Of a stretch of 64,000 nucleotides of DNA, positions 33,433-43,983 are shown in pieces. The position numbers and the translations under genes were made by a program. Position 1 is the first letter of the stretch; every line of letters starts with the position of its first letter. Origin of the DNA: BCD1 sp965230565. Its GTDB lineage: Bacteria > Bacteroidota > Bacteroidia > Chitinophagales > Saprospiraceae. The stretch is from assembly GCA_965230565.1 (NCBI GenBank), contig CBDDLH010000012.1:434001-498000 (forward strand). The letters are read 5' to 3'. Below the pieces are notes generated by a model that was not told where the DNA came from, did no database searches, and worked only from the letters and a program-made list of their open reading frames with translations.

Positions 33433-34671
33433 TTACTCGTATCGCAGGGATTCGATTGGATCCAGTCGTGAAGCTTTGAGCGCCGGGTATAATCCGGAGA
33501 TCAATCCCACGATCGTACAAGTAATAATGGCGATGGTGATCCATAGCCACGGCACGATGAATTCGCCACCCATCAAATAGGAAACTACGTTTCCAATGAC
33601 TATTCCAAGAATTATTCCGGCAGCACCTCCCAATTGGGAAATGATCACGGCTTCGGAAAGGAATTGGGTGACAATAGTCTTTCTCGTGGCACCAATGGCT
33701 TTACTCACACCGATTTCGCGAGTTCTTTCGGTTACGGTTACGAGCATAATATTCATCAATCCGATGGCAGCACCCAGTAGGGTAATCAATCCAATACCAA
33801 TGGCGGCCCAGCGGAAATAAGTGGTATTTTCTTTGATGATGTTAATGAGTTCATCACTTTTTTCGATTTCAAAGTCATTAACTTCCGCAGCTTTCAATCC
33901 ACGCACTTTTCTGAAAATCATAGTGGCATTTCCAATGGCTTTATCGATTTGCGTAGGATCATTAACCGCAACAAGAACATCGTAATTTGTATTTGCTGTT
34001 CCGTAGTAGCGTTTACCTGTTTGCAAAGGGATCATAATCCTTCGGTCCTGGCTTTCATTCATGCTGGATCCCCGGGGTTTACAGGCCCCAATGACTTTAA
34101 GTTTGATATTTCCGGCACTGATGACCTGGTTGATGGCTTTTTCAGGCTTGCCGTCAAAAAGTTGCTTGACCAGTTCATGACCGATGATGGCTTTGTATCC
34201 TCCGTTCTGTGCTTCATTTACGGTGAAATTTCTACCTGAAGCTAATTCAAACCCTTTGGCTTCAAGATAGTTTTGTCCGACAGCAAAGATCAGGAAATTG
34301 GGGTTTGTTTTTTCATCCTTATGTTTGATTGCAGCCTGGGAAGTACACCACATGGATACCGAAGTGTTGGCAGGGAACCTGTATCTTTCTTCAAAGTCAA
34401 CGGCCTGTCTGTAAGTTATCGGTCCTCCTTTTAGTGTCCTTCTTCCACCGCCATGCCGCTGTGAACCTCTCGTTGTCGGATCTATGGTAAAAGTATTCGC
34501 ACCAAGCGAGGAAAGATTACTGCTCAGGGAATAGATAGCACTGTCGATTGCAGTCAGGATGCCCACGAGAGCCATGATCCCAAACGCAATGATCAAAAGG
34601 GTCAAAATTGCCCTGGTGATATTTGAGCGAACAGAGCGCCATGCCAGTTTAATGTTTTCCTGTAGATCCAT
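33433..34671 (-). CDS. MacB/FtsX-type ABC transporter permease
   Basis: The start at 34671 (MDLQENIKLAWRSVRSNITR) gives 412 aa and the standard family N-terminus; the frame extends to 34731 without need. Layout: N-terminal helix (AILTLLIIAFGIMALVGILT), a periplasmic MacB_PCD domain (about 50-280, GANTFTIDPTTRGS), then three C-terminal helices of the FtsX domain (ITLLGAAIGLMNIMLVTVTE, then RTREIGVSKAIGATRKTIVT). The ATPase partner is not adjacent. Role: mechanotransmission-type export of lipoproteins, peptides or drugs; substrate unknown. Confidence 0.92.
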   Translation of the reverse strand: MDLQENIKLAWRSVRSNITRAILTLLIIAFGIMALVGILTAIDSAIYSLSSNLSSLGANTFTIDPTTRGSQRHGGGRRTLKGGPITYRQAVDFEERYRFPANTSVSMWCTSQAAIKHKDEKTNPNFLIFAVGQNYLEAKGFELASGRNFTVNEAQNGGYKAIIGHELVKQLFDGKPEKAINQVISAGNIKLKVIGACKPRGSSMNESQDRRIMIPLQTGKRYYGTANTNYDVLVAVNDPTQIDKAIGNATMIFRKVRGLKAAEVNDFEIEKSDELINIIKENTTYFRWAAIGIGLITLLGAAIGLMNIMLVTVTERTREIGVSKAIGATRKTIVTQFLSEAVIISQLGGAAGIILGIVIGNVVSYLMGGEFIVPWLWITIAIITCTIVGLISGLYPALKASRLDPIESLRYE

Positions 34672-34776
34672 GAGCCGGTTTTTAATTCGTTTCCTGGTGA
34701 AAGATACTTTTAGCAGTTTGCAAAGTAGCAATAATTATATTTCTTGCTTTCTTTGTTCGATAAAAGGCAGGTATTT

Positions 34777-35805
34777 ATGTACAAAATAAAAGCAAGCCCG
34801 GGAAGAACAGTTATCATCCAGGAAAGGCACTATCTCTATTTCAGCGGAACGGCTTATTTGGGAACTCCTCAGGATTCTGATTTCAGACAATTGGTCGTTG
34901 AAGGTTTTGAACGTTACGGCACCAATTTCGGAGGGTCCCGACTGGCCAATGTGCGCTTTGATATTTTTGATGAAACAGAAAAGGTATTACTGGCTTTAAC
35001 CGGTGCTCCGGCGGCCATTTCTGCTTCTTCAGGGACTGCTGCAGGCCAATTGCTGGCACATTATTTTTTTGATAAAGCAGTAATGCTGGCAACCCCGGAT
35101 GCACACCCTTCCATGATGCCTCCGGGACAAACTGCCAGAAAATTGAGTCACAACTGGGCAACCGAATTACCTCAAATCCTGGAAAGCATTCACGAGCCTG
35201 TGGTTTTGTTTTGTAATGCAGTAAATGTGCTCAATGTTCGGAAAACAGATTTTTCCTGGATGGATAGAATCCCGAAAGACAAACCATTTACACTTGTTGT
35301 TGACGATTCTCACTACCTCGGAATTGGCGGGAAAAATGGCGGGGGCACTTATTCTGTGTTAAAAACACCGGATCACGTAGAGCTCGTAGTGGTAAGTTCG
35401 CTTGGTAAAGCTTTTGGAGTGCCCGCAGGAATCATCCTGGGTACGGAAGCACTCATCGAAGGCTTGTGGAGGACTCCTTTATTCGGAGGAGGATCACCAA
35501 CCGTTTTAGCTTATCTGCATGCCTTTGTCAACGGGCAGCATATTTATGAAAAAAACAGGTTACAACTCAAAAAGAATATCACACAATTCCGGGATGGATT
35601 AGGTGAAAGGATCGAATTGCAAACTTTCGACGGATATCCGGTATTCAGTGTAAAAGATGAAAACCTGGCAGATAAACTTTTTGAAAAAGGTATTCTTTTA
35701 TCTTCATTCCCATATCCATCGCCTACCTCACCCAGGATCACCAGAATAGTGATCAACAGTCTGCATGAGCAAGGCGATATTGAAACGCTTTTACGTCATT
35801 TATAA
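34777..35805 (+). CDS. PLP-dependent aminotransferase-fold enzyme (AONS/BioF-like family)
   Basis: Start at 34777 (MYKIKASPGRTVIIQERHYL), 342 aa; a longer frame begins with TTG and lacks support. Fold type I PLP motifs: GTNFGGSRLANVRFDIFDET, ISASSGTAAGQLLAHYF, VVDDSHYLGIGGKNGGG (Asp contacting the pyridine N) and VVSSLGKAFGVPAG, with Lys211 as Schiff-base lysine. These are the marks of the alpha-oxoamine synthase group (8-amino-7-oxononanoate synthase, glycine C-acetyltransferase), although it is shorter than typical BioF. The reaction is not certain. Convergent with the next gene, 2 bases apart. Confidence 0.82.
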   Translation: MYKIKASPGRTVIIQERHYLYFSGTAYLGTPQDSDFRQLVVEGFERYGTNFGGSRLANVRFDIFDETEKVLLALTGAPAAISASSGTAAGQLLAHYFFDKAVMLATPDAHPSMMPPGQTARKLSHNWATELPQILESIHEPVVLFCNAVNVLNVRKTDFSWMDRIPKDKPFTLVVDDSHYLGIGGKNGGGTYSVLKTPDHVELVVVSSLGKAFGVPAGIILGTEALIEGLWRTPLFGGGSPTVLAYLHAFVNGQHIYEKNRLQLKKNITQFRDGLGERIELQTFDGYPVFSVKDENLADKLFEKGILLSSFPYPSPTSPRITRIVINSLHEQGDIETLLRHL

Positions 35806-35807
35806 AA

Positions 35808-37530
35808 CTACCTGATCAAAGCTACATCTCCTTTATATAGAATCACCTCCCCGTCAATAAATTCAATTTCTGCGAACCAAACATATACGGCATTATTACA
35901 AGGTCTTCCTCTGTACCAACCGTTCCAGCCATGTGCCGGATGGTTGGCAGGAAAATCATATCGTTGAAAAACGGGCTCTCCCCATCGATTGAATACCTGG
36001 AATGAATTGACCTTTACCACATCCTTTCCGGCAAAGATCATGAATAAGTCATTGTTGCCATCCTGGTTTGGTGAAAATACATTCGGAATGAAAACATCCC
36101 TGTCCTTACGGACAAAGATGGTTACCAGGTCGGAAACTGTACAGCCGTTGACATCTGTCAATGTTGCTCCATAAGTATTGGTCAATTGAGGAGAAACCTC
36201 CACAATGAAACAAGTATCGCAAGTAATGGTCGTGTCGGGATGCCATGTGAATTGTTGCACCTCTTCTTCAGGAATGTTTATAATGGCATATAAATCCACA
36301 ATTTGTCCCAAAGAAATGCTTTGATCCTCCCCGAGGTCGAGCAATAGTTCATTGCCGTCTTCAAGGACAAAATCTGTTTCGTAAGTACATTCATTGATAT
36401 CCTGAATGAGAATGTTATATGGCCCGGCGGGAAGATTGTTGTAGATGGAAGCTTGCTGAAAATCTCCGCCATTCAAACTATACAGGTAGGGACCTTCACC
36501 TCCATAGACTTCACTTAAAACAACACTACCATCGGTATCTCCAGCACAGGTTGGCGATTCAGGTAAAATGTCAACTCCGGAAGGTGCTGCAGTACCTTGA
36601 AATACTATTGCCTGATCTTCACTTTCACAGCCGTTGAGCAAGTTGGTAACGTGTAATGTGTAAGTACCTGCAGTTTCAACGGTAAGCTGTAAAGTATTGC
36701 CAACTATTGCAGGATTATTCCCCAATGTCCAGCCAATTTCAAACTGGCCGCCAATGGCAGAAGCATTACCGGATAATTGTACGCTGGAACTATGGCAATC
36801 GATCTCCTGATCCTCACCCGCATCCGCATATGGCAGGGTAATATCCTGGGTGACCAAAACACTGTCCGTATCAGCACATCCATTATCGGTGTTGAGGACT
36901 GTAAAATAATATAATCCAGGCTCATTGACGGTGGCTAAAGTTGTTGCACTACCAGAAATAATATTTCCATCGGTACATTCCCATTGATAGGAAATATGGT
37001 TTCCCTGTGCTGAATTGCTGCCATCAAGATCCACATTTAATACAATACAATCCAAATGTTGATCGGTGCCGGCATCCACATCCGGGTAATCGTAATCTTC
37101 ATTTACCCAAACAGATGCAGAGGAGCTGCAGGCCGTTGCAGTATCGACGACAACCAAGGTAAACATTTCGGCATTATCTACTTCCATCGTAAGGGAGGAA
37201 GCTCCTGGTATCTGATTGTTCTGGGCATCAAACCACTGATAAATGATCGGATTGCCGGTTTGTGAACCAGTACCATCAAGGATAACAGTTTCTGTAATAC
37301 AATCAAGTGTATCCGTTGCATCAAGATAAACCATTGGCTCATAAGAAAGATCGACAACATCCATCGAAGAAGGAGCTGAAATACATCCGTAAGTTTCATT
37401 AGTGACAATCAGGTGGTAAGAACCTGGCAAAGAAACTAATGGGGATAAAACCGCTTCATTGGAGGCATCAATATCCGGACCCACCCAATTGTAGGTAATG
37501 CCTGCTCCCTGAGTGGAGTTTCCTGATTGT
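35808..37530 (-). CDS. Giant T9SS type B protein, C-terminal part after frameshift
   Basis: About 570 residues continuing the frame of 37468-41874. From QSGNSTQGAGITYNWVGPD onward there are Ig/PKD-like modules (VDAGTDQHLDCIVLNVDLDG, then YADAGEDQEIDCHSSSVQLS), one SprB repeat (SPTCAGDTDGSVVLSEVYGG) and a full CHU_C type B sorting domain (VFIPNVFSPNQDGNNDLFMI, then FNRWGEPVFQ, then AEIEFIDGEVILYKGDVALI). The type B domain would send the protein through T9SS. The ATG at the 5' end of this open frame (37586) is an accident of the broken frame. Confidence 0.85.
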
Positions 37531-40500
37531 AAGTGTGACTTCGTGGGTGTCACAATCCAAATACAACCAATCGCCGGCATCCGCAATAGGAAGTGAAATT
37601 TCTTCCACTGTTAGCGAAGTTGTTTCCTGACAACCATTTCCATCGGTGACAGTCACGACATAGGTGTCCGGAACTTGCACGAAAAATGATGAAACCGTAT
37701 TCCCCGATGACCAGAGGTATTCGGCATATCCTGGCGTAGCCACAATATTGGTGCCATCTCCTTCGCAGAAGAAATCCTGACCGGTAATTTCGACAACCGG
37801 CAAAGGTAATTCAACCACGCTGACCAGATCGTTATTACTACACCCATTTGCATCGGTAACAGTAACCGAAAAATCTCCAGGTTCATAAACGGTCAATATC
37901 TGGCTGTCAGATCCTTCAGACCAAAGGTAGGTGTTGAAGCCTGTTCCGGCATCCAGCGTTGTTGAATCATTTTGACAATATTCAAAAATGCCTGTGATCT
38001 GTGGCGTTGGTAAAGGATTTTCGATCACTGTGGTAAGCGTATCACCTGAACATCCTCCAGCATCCGTCACGGTAAGGCTGTACGTTCCCGGAGTATCCAC
38101 GGTAATGGATTGAGTCGTAGCTCCATTAGACCAGGTGTAGGTGGAATATCCGCCTCCTGCATCCAGCAAAGTATTGCCGTTCTCACAATATTCCATTGTT
38201 CCGGAAATGATAGGGGCAAGTTCAGTTTCCTGATTGATGAAAACCTCCGTACTGTCAATACACCCGTTAACATCTGAAACGACCAGACTTACAGGCCCTT
38301 CAGTATTGACAATAACGGAAGATTCGGTGCTGCCGTTGGACCAATTGTAGGTCTCATATGACTGGTCGGCTGCTAGTGTTGTGAAACTACCGACACAGAA
38401 AGTGAGCGGGCCATCAATTTCCGGTTCCGGTAATGGATTTTCTATGATTTCAAAGTCAGAACTAGAATAACATCCGTTGTTGTCCAGAGCGGTTAATACA
38501 TAAACGCCCCCGGCAGTAACAGTTAGATCAGTATTTGTAGAGCCATCATTCCATTCGTACCCTGCATATCCGGGTTCGCCGGAAATTGTGGCGCTTTGCC
38601 CTGCGCAAAAGTCAATATCACCGGTGATTTGAGGAGGCGTTACCACAAATTCACTTAAAGTAACCTGAGAGGAAGTCACGCATCCGTTAAGGTCAGTAAC
38701 GGTTAAGGTGGCGGTGCCTGTTGTATCAAAAATACTTATTGACTCAGTAATACCGTTGGACCATGAGTAATCCGCAAAACCAACTTCTCCCGTGAGTTCT
38801 GTTTGGGTGCCCGGGCAAAATTCCAGGTCACCAGAGATAGTTGGAGCAGAGGTCGCGAATTCCGATAGCGTAACGGTATTTGTACCTGGACAGCCAAGGG
38901 AATCTGTTACTGTCAGCGTAATATCTCCGGAGGTAGTAACTTCAAGCATCTGTTCAGTTGATCCATTCGACCATTCGTAGCTGTTAAAACCATCCTCACC
39001 TGTTAGCGTTGTGGAAGTTCCGGGGCAAAACTGCAGGTCTCCTGAAATACCAGGGGTTGGACCGGGCAGTTCTTCAACGGAAGCCATAGTTGAACCCTGG
39101 CAGCCGTTTACGTCAGTCACGGTTACCCAATAATCTCCAGGCTGACTGACCGAAATAATCGGTGCTAAACTGGCGTTTGACCAGGCATAAAGGTTGTAAC
39201 TATCGGTAAGTTCCAATACGACAGATTCTCCTTCGCAAAAATATCCTTCAGTAATGATTTCAGGTTCAGGCAATGGGTTTTCAATGACAGTTATACTGGT
39301 TGAGCCGGTACACCCATTGATGTCAGTTACATAAAGCGTTATTTCACCTGGGTTATTTACAAAAACCTCCTGAGTTTCCGTTCCATCTGACCATTGATAG
39401 GAAACGTAACCGTTTTCTCCCACAAGCATGGTCGTATTTCCAAAGCAGTATTCCGGATTTCCGATGATTTGAGGTTCCAGACTTTCCAGTTCAGTTACTT
39501 CAACCGAAGATTCACCAATACATCCGTTGTTATCAATGACGGTCACGGAGTACTCAGCTTCCTGGTCAGCAAATGTACTTTGCCCAATGTCACCATTGGA
39601 CCAAAAATAATCCGTGTATGTTTGTTGTACGGTAAGGAAGGTTGAAGACCCAACGCAAAAACTTGGAATTCCGTCAATGATTGGATCGGGTAAAGGGTTT
39701 TCTTCCACCGTAAATTCATCAGAAAAAGTACAATCGAATGCATCAGTTATAGTGACAGACCAGGTGCCCGGCCCAACAATAATCGACGGATTGGTTTCGC
39801 CGGTATTCCACAAATATCCGGGATAGTTTTCGGTCAATGTAAGAGTGCCTACATCACCTTCGCAGAGGTCAGGATCTCCTATGATCTCCGGGAATAATTC
39901 CGGAGCCTGTTCAACAACATATGAGGATTCATTGATGCAACCATTTTCATCCGTTACGGTGACGTAGTAGGTGTCACCATTGGAAACGGTTATCTGATCT
40001 TCCGTCGCCCCGGTACTCCATTCATATCCGGCGTATGGATCCAGCGTGAAGAGGGTACTTACTTCTCCTGGGCATAACAGATTATCTCCCTGTATCACAG
40101 GAGGTGGGATATTGATGTCTTCAATCGTTATTTCTGCCGAGTTTTGACAGCCATTTACATCCGTGACTATTACCGTGACAAGTCCGGAGTTGGAATAAGG
40201 GATACTTTGGCTTGTGGCTCCTGTTGACCATTGATAATCCTCATAAGAGGGGTTGACGGTTAATTCAGTCGGGTTGCCCTCGCAAATGAAAGGATCACCT
40301 GTAATTTCAGGAGTTGGCAGAGGGTAGACTTCAATATCGAACGAAGCTTCATTTTGACAACCTTCATCATCCGTAACAGTAACGGAATAAGTACCCGTTG
40401 CAGTAATGGAAATTTCCGAAGTGCTTTCCCCGTTGGACCATTGATAACCACTAAATCCAGACGTTGCATTTAGGGTGGCAGGTGTATCTTCGCAAACGCC

Positions 40501-41874
40501 TTCCGGTCCTGTAATTTCTACTGTAGGCATACCATTAACGATTACCTCTACATCGATCATGTCGTCACAGTTTCCCTGGGAAACAGAAAGGGTATAAGTC
40601 AGTGTTCCGGAAAAGTCTTCAGGTATTGTGACGGTTGGACTAAGTACATCAGTGGCAGAGAGGAAATCCAGTCCCTGGCCAGTGCTTGTCCAGGTATAAG
40701 TTTCGGTGCCGTTTGTACCCGTTATAGATGCGGGAAGGGCAAAAGCAGGATCTCCGGCACAAATGGTCACTGGTCCGCTCTCTGTAAGTTCCGGTTGTGG
40801 CTGGACTTCCAGCTCAAATGAAGCCTGATTTTGACAGCCTGATCCATCGGTGACAGTTACCGTATAAGTGCCGGTTTGGTTAACGGTAATAGAAACTCCC
40901 GATCCGCCATTGGACCAGGCATAATCAGGAAACCCCGAGGTTGCCTGCAAAGTAGCCTCTTCAATACTACAAATAATGTCGGGTCCGGTAATCTCGACCT
41001 CCGGCATTGGAGAGACGTTGATGGTTACATCGATAAGGTCGTTACATTCAGATTCGGTAACCAATAAGGTGTAGGTAACGGAGCCTGAAAAATCAGGAGG
41101 AATCGTAACGGTTGGGTTAAGGACATTGGCAGAGGAAAGATAACTTAACCCGGCACCTGTAGCCGTCCATGTATATACTTCGGCTCCAAAATTCCCGGAA
41201 ACCGATATGGGCATCGTAAAAGGAGGATCGCCTCCGCAAATATCCAAAGGGGCAGAGGTCATTAGTTCCAGTTCACAGGTTGGATCTGCATCGCAATTGA
41301 GATAAGGAGCTGCATCTCCAGACCAGGAGAGGCTGAATCCCATAGAGCTTCCAAGCCAGTTGTCCAACACTAAAAAATATCCTTCTCCGGGTTGGACTAC
41401 GAGTGGAGCCGTAAATCCATCCCCGAATAAATTTTCCGAAGTATCAGTGGCGCCATTGCCCAGGCCGGTTTGAGGACAGAAGGCACAGTTTTGATCAGCA
41501 TAAGAGCATCTGATTGGAGAACCCAGACTGTCGCAACTCACATCCGGACCATAAATGGCATAGTCATAATCTTCTCCAACTCCCCCGTCAGGATTGATCA
41601 CGAATTCTATGACACTATTGGGCGGCATATCCGGTTGGAATTCGAAATAGTACCAGCCGCTTTGATTTTCGTAGGAAAGGAGACACCCGATTTCATTATT
41701 AGGGTCGGCAAAATCATCAATTCCGGAACCCGTAGGGGTGAAAGATATGTCTCCGTCCGAACAAATTACCTCTGCGGTGATACAGTCTTCATTTTGAGAT
41801 AATACTAAATGGGGCAGTAAGGTCAGGACCAAAATAAACACAGATCGAAAACGCATAAACCTGGTTTTTGACAT
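37468..41874 (-). CDS. Giant T9SS type B protein, N-terminal part with 15 tandem 70-aa repeats
   Basis: The open frame begins with TTG at 41892; the ATG at 41874 gives MSKTRFMRFRSVFILVLTLL, a good signal peptide. Residues about 30-190 form an exported beta domain (GSGIDDFADPNNEIGCL, DYDYAIYGPDVSC). Two longer Ig-like units with TYTWTSTGQGLDFLS-type cores are interleaved with 15 repeats of almost exactly 70 residues, each with a C at the start, a YxWSNG core and VTVTDxNGC at the end. In this frame the protein ends with about 15 nonsense residues after DCDTHEVTL; one base removed near 37525-37533 joins it to the 35808-37530 part (SGNSTQGAGITYNW), giving about 2020 aa. Likely a surface adhesin or matrix protein. 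Confidence 0.87.
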   Translation of the reverse strand: MSKTRFMRFRSVFILVLTLLPHLVLSQNEDCITAEVICSDGDISFTPTGSGIDDFADPNNEIGCLLSYENQSGWYYFEFQPDMPPNSVIEFVINPDGGVGEDYDYAIYGPDVSCDSLGSPIRCSYADQNCAFCPQTGLGNGATDTSENLFGDGFTAPLVVQPGEGYFLVLDNWLGSSMGFSLSWSGDAAPYLNCDADPTCELELMTSAPLDICGGDPPFTMPISVSGNFGAEVYTWTATGAGLSYLSSANVLNPTVTIPPDFSGSVTYTLLVTESECNDLIDVTINVSPMPEVEITGPDIICSIEEATLQATSGFPDYAWSNGGSGVSITVNQTGTYTVTVTDGSGCQNQASFELEVQPQPELTESGPVTICAGDPAFALPASITGTNGTETYTWTSTGQGLDFLSATDVLSPTVTIPEDFSGTLTYTLSVSQGNCDDMIDVEVIVNGMPTVEITGPEGVCEDTPATLNATSGFSGYQWSNGESTSEISITATGTYSVTVTDDEGCQNEASFDIEVYPLPTPEITGDPFICEGNPTELTVNPSYEDYQWSTGATSQSIPYSNSGLVTVIVTDVNGCQNSAEITIEDINIPPPVIQGDNLLCPGEVSTLFTLDPYAGYEWSTGATEDQITVSNGDTYYVTVTDENGCINESSYVVEQAPELFPEIIGDPDLCEGDVGTLTLTENYPGYLWNTGETNPSIIVGPGTWSVTITDAFDCTFSDEFTVEENPLPDPIIDGIPSFCVGSSTFLTVQQTYTDYFWSNGDIGQSTFADQEAEYSVTVIDNNGCIGESSVEVTELESLEPQIIGNPEYCFGNTTMLVGENGYVSYQWSDGTETQEVFVNNPGEITLYVTDINGCTGSTSITVIENPLPEPEIITEGYFCEGESVVLELTDSYNLYAWSNASLAPIISVSQPGDYWVTVTDVNGCQGSTMASVEELPGPTPGISGDLQFCPGTSTTLTGEDGFNSYEWSNGSTEQMLEVTTSGDITLTVTDSLGCPGTNTVTLSEFATSAPTISGDLEFCPGTQTELTGEVGFADYSWSNGITESISIFDTTGTATLTVTDLNGCVTSSQVTLSEFVVTPPQITGDIDFCAGQSATISGEPGYAGYEWNDGSTNTDLTVTAGGVYVLTALDNNGCYSSSDFEIIENPLPEPEIDGPLTFCVGSFTTLAADQSYETYNWSNGSTESSVIVNTEGPVSLVVSDVNGCIDSTEVFINQETELAPIISGTMEYCENGNTLLDAGGGYSTYTWSNGATTQSITVDTPGTYSLTVTDAGGCSGDTLTTVIENPLPTPQITGIFEYCQNDSTTLDAGTGFNTYLWSEGSDSQILTVYEPGDFSVTVTDANGCSNNDLVSVVELPLPVVEITGQDFFCEGDGTNIVATPGYAEYLWSSGNTVSSFFVQVPDTYVVTVTDGNGCQETTSLTVEEISLPIADAGDWLYLDCDTHEVTLTIRKLHSGSRHYLQLGGSGY

Positions 41875-42095
41875 TAATAATAGTGTCAGCAATGGAGGTT
41901 ATAGAGATTTAATATCGCTGTGATGGGAATGTCGGTGATTTTCAGTGACTTTTCAGGAGTGTCGATTGGAGTTCTTGCTGAATAAACCGGTCAATGGAAT
42001 GGAGATGAAGTGTATGGTCAAAGATAAATTTTTTAAAAGAACTTTTCAACTAGATTGTACAATTCTAATATAAATTTTCAGATGCTGAAAACAAA

Positions 42096-43109
42096 TTAAG
42101 CAACCATCTCCTTGCGATAAATCCGGGGCGTCTTTCCCGTCCACCGTTTAAAAGATCTTATGAAGGTGCTTCCGTCGGCATATTGGAGCAGATCGGCAAT
42201 CTCGTTGACGGAGAGTGCTTTGTTTTTTATGTAGCTTAAAGCAAAGGATTTACGGGTCTCTTCAAGTATTTCCTTGAAATTAAAACCCTCTTCACTTAAT
42301 CTCCTTTGAAGTGTTCTGACGCTCATGTTGAGATTTAAAGCAACCTGCTCAATAGTTGGAAAATCCGGGTTCATTAAGTTGATAAGAGCGCTTTTGACAA
42401 GAATGTGGAAGTGTTTGGCTCCTTCCAGTTCCCGGACTTTTTCTTCCGCGTGTGCCACCAGGATTCGAAGCAGGCGATAATCTTTGGTTATAACAGGAGC
42501 ATTGACATGTTTTTTGTCAAAGAATATGGCCGTTTCCGGCTGATTGAATTTCAGGGTACATTTATAAACCCGCTCATATTCACGGATGTTTTCAGGGCGC
42601 TTAAAATCAAAATGCACTTCCAGTGGGTAGAATTGTTCGAGAGTAAGTGTGTGAAATTCCCGGAGAGTGAAGGCAATTATGCCGTCAGTGATGTGCCGAA
42701 CAATTTCCCGGGGAGGATCAGCCCAGAGCGGACTTGGCTTAAGGCTGAGTTTGAATCGATCTTTTTCTTCAACAATAACTTTTGGAATGGCCTTGCAGCC
42801 CAGATTGGCAAAGGTGCAGCAATAATCCAAAGCTTCTTTTATGGTTGCACTTGTTTGGGTAATCTGTCCGATCAGGCCCGAAGAGGAAAGGTTCATATAT
42901 TCACCAGCGTGCAATCCTAAAAAGGGGTCGCCGGTTTCTTTAATGGCCAAATCAATTGCATTACAAAAATCATTGGCAGAGATCATAAGGGTCTCATCGG
43001 ACAATGCAGTAGCTGAATAACTACTGGCTTCAATGAGTTTTGTTTTATCGGCACCCTGCAGTCCTGCAAAATGAATCAATCCTAAAAGAAATCTTCCGCT
43101 GAAAGTCAT
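42096..43109 (-). CDS. AraC-family transcriptional regulator
   Basis: 337 residues. The N-terminal ~200 residues match the arabinose-binding-like domain of the OruR/ArgR-like subgroup (LIEASSYSATALSDETLMIS, then GDPFLGLHAGEYMNLSSSGL). The C-terminal ~90 residues hold two HTH motifs of the AraC type (TIEQVALNLNMSVRTLQRRL, then NEIADLLQYADGSTFIRSFK, then RWTGKTPRIYRKEM). Regulated genes are unknown; no divergent catabolic operon is adjacent. Confidence 0.92.
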   Translation of the reverse strand: MTFSGRFLLGLIHFAGLQGADKTKLIEASSYSATALSDETLMISANDFCNAIDLAIKETGDPFLGLHAGEYMNLSSSGLIGQITQTSATIKEALDYCCTFANLGCKAIPKVIVEEKDRFKLSLKPSPLWADPPREIVRHITDGIIAFTLREFHTLTLEQFYPLEVHFDFKRPENIREYERVYKCTLKFNQPETAIFFDKKHVNAPVITKDYRLLRILVAHAEEKVRELEGAKHFHILVKSALINLMNPDFPTIEQVALNLNMSVRTLQRRLSEEGFNFKEILEETRKSFALSYIKNKALSVNEIADLLQYADGSTFIRSFKRWTGKTPRIYRKEMVA

Positions 43110-43429
43110 GAGGTAAAATTACGAAAAAATACAATTGGCGTGAAATGCCTATTTTTTGACATTTGCTGAAAATGAGAAAGGGATTGTTGCCGGTAACTTT
43201 GTGGTGTAATCATTGAGATAAGATTTGTGCTTGCCAGATTGGCGATCCACACTTTATCCGTTTGATGCTTCAGTTGGAACATGGAAGGTTGGAAAGATGG
43301 AATATTGGGATAGAATCAAGTTGAATCCATTTTTCCAATTTCCAAAATTCCTTCTTATGTGTTCAATGACCTTAAGGTTTTTTTAGGGAAAGCCTAAAGA
43401 TATTTATAAACTTAAACTATCATTCAACT
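43110..43429. other. Intergenic region with a degenerate GGAA repeat
   Basis: The only structure seen is a short degenerate purine repeat at about 43278-43310 (GGAACATGGAAGGTTGGAAA), related to the GGAAGGGTGGAAAA elements near 21460. No gene or clear promoter was recognised. Confidence 0.4.
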
Positions 43430-43870
43430 ATGAAAAATTTTGAAACATCCGTAATCATTAATGCACCACAGGAAAAAGTATGGCAGGTTTTAACTGATTT
43501 CGAAAATTATGCAACCTGGAATCCATTTATTTCAAAAATTGAAGGTAACCCGGAAGAAGGAACCAAACTCAAAAATACCATGCACCTGGAAGGAATGAAA
43601 CCACAAGTATTCACACCTAAGGTCCTGAAACTGAAAAAAAACCGGGAGTTCCGCTGGTTGGGCCACTTGTTCATCAAAGGACTTTTTGACGGGGAGCATT
43701 ATTTCGTTTTGGAAGAAAGTGATAATGGAGGCACAAAGGTGATCCACGGGGAAAATTTTTCCGGAATACTCGTGCGACCATTACTGAAAATGATCGGAGA
43801 GAAAACGCTGGCAGGTTTTAAATCAATGAATGAGGCGTTGAAGAAAAGAGCTGAGGTTTTAGCTGGTTAA
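43430..43870 (+). CDS. SRPBCC (START-like) family protein
   Basis: 146 residues of the polyketide-cyclase/SRPBCC type: KNFETSVIINAPQEKVWQVL, then TDFENYATWNPFISKIEGNP at the N-terminus, and a long C-terminal helix. The helix-grip fold binds hydrophobic ligands in a deep pocket. No signal peptide, so cytosolic. Ligand and pathway are unknown. Confidence 0.88.
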   Translation: MKNFETSVIINAPQEKVWQVLTDFENYATWNPFISKIEGNPEEGTKLKNTMHLEGMKPQVFTPKVLKLKKNREFRWLGHLFIKGLFDGEHYFVLEESDNGGTKVIHGENFSGILVRPLLKMIGEKTLAGFKSMNEALKKRAEVLAG

Positions 43871-43983
43871 CCTGAAATGCGCAGCCCGATTGAGTTAATT
43901 AAAACTTAATCCCACTTTAAACCATTGCATCTCTCCCCAGTCAATAGTACATTGACCATAAAAACCTATCAAAAATTTTAACC

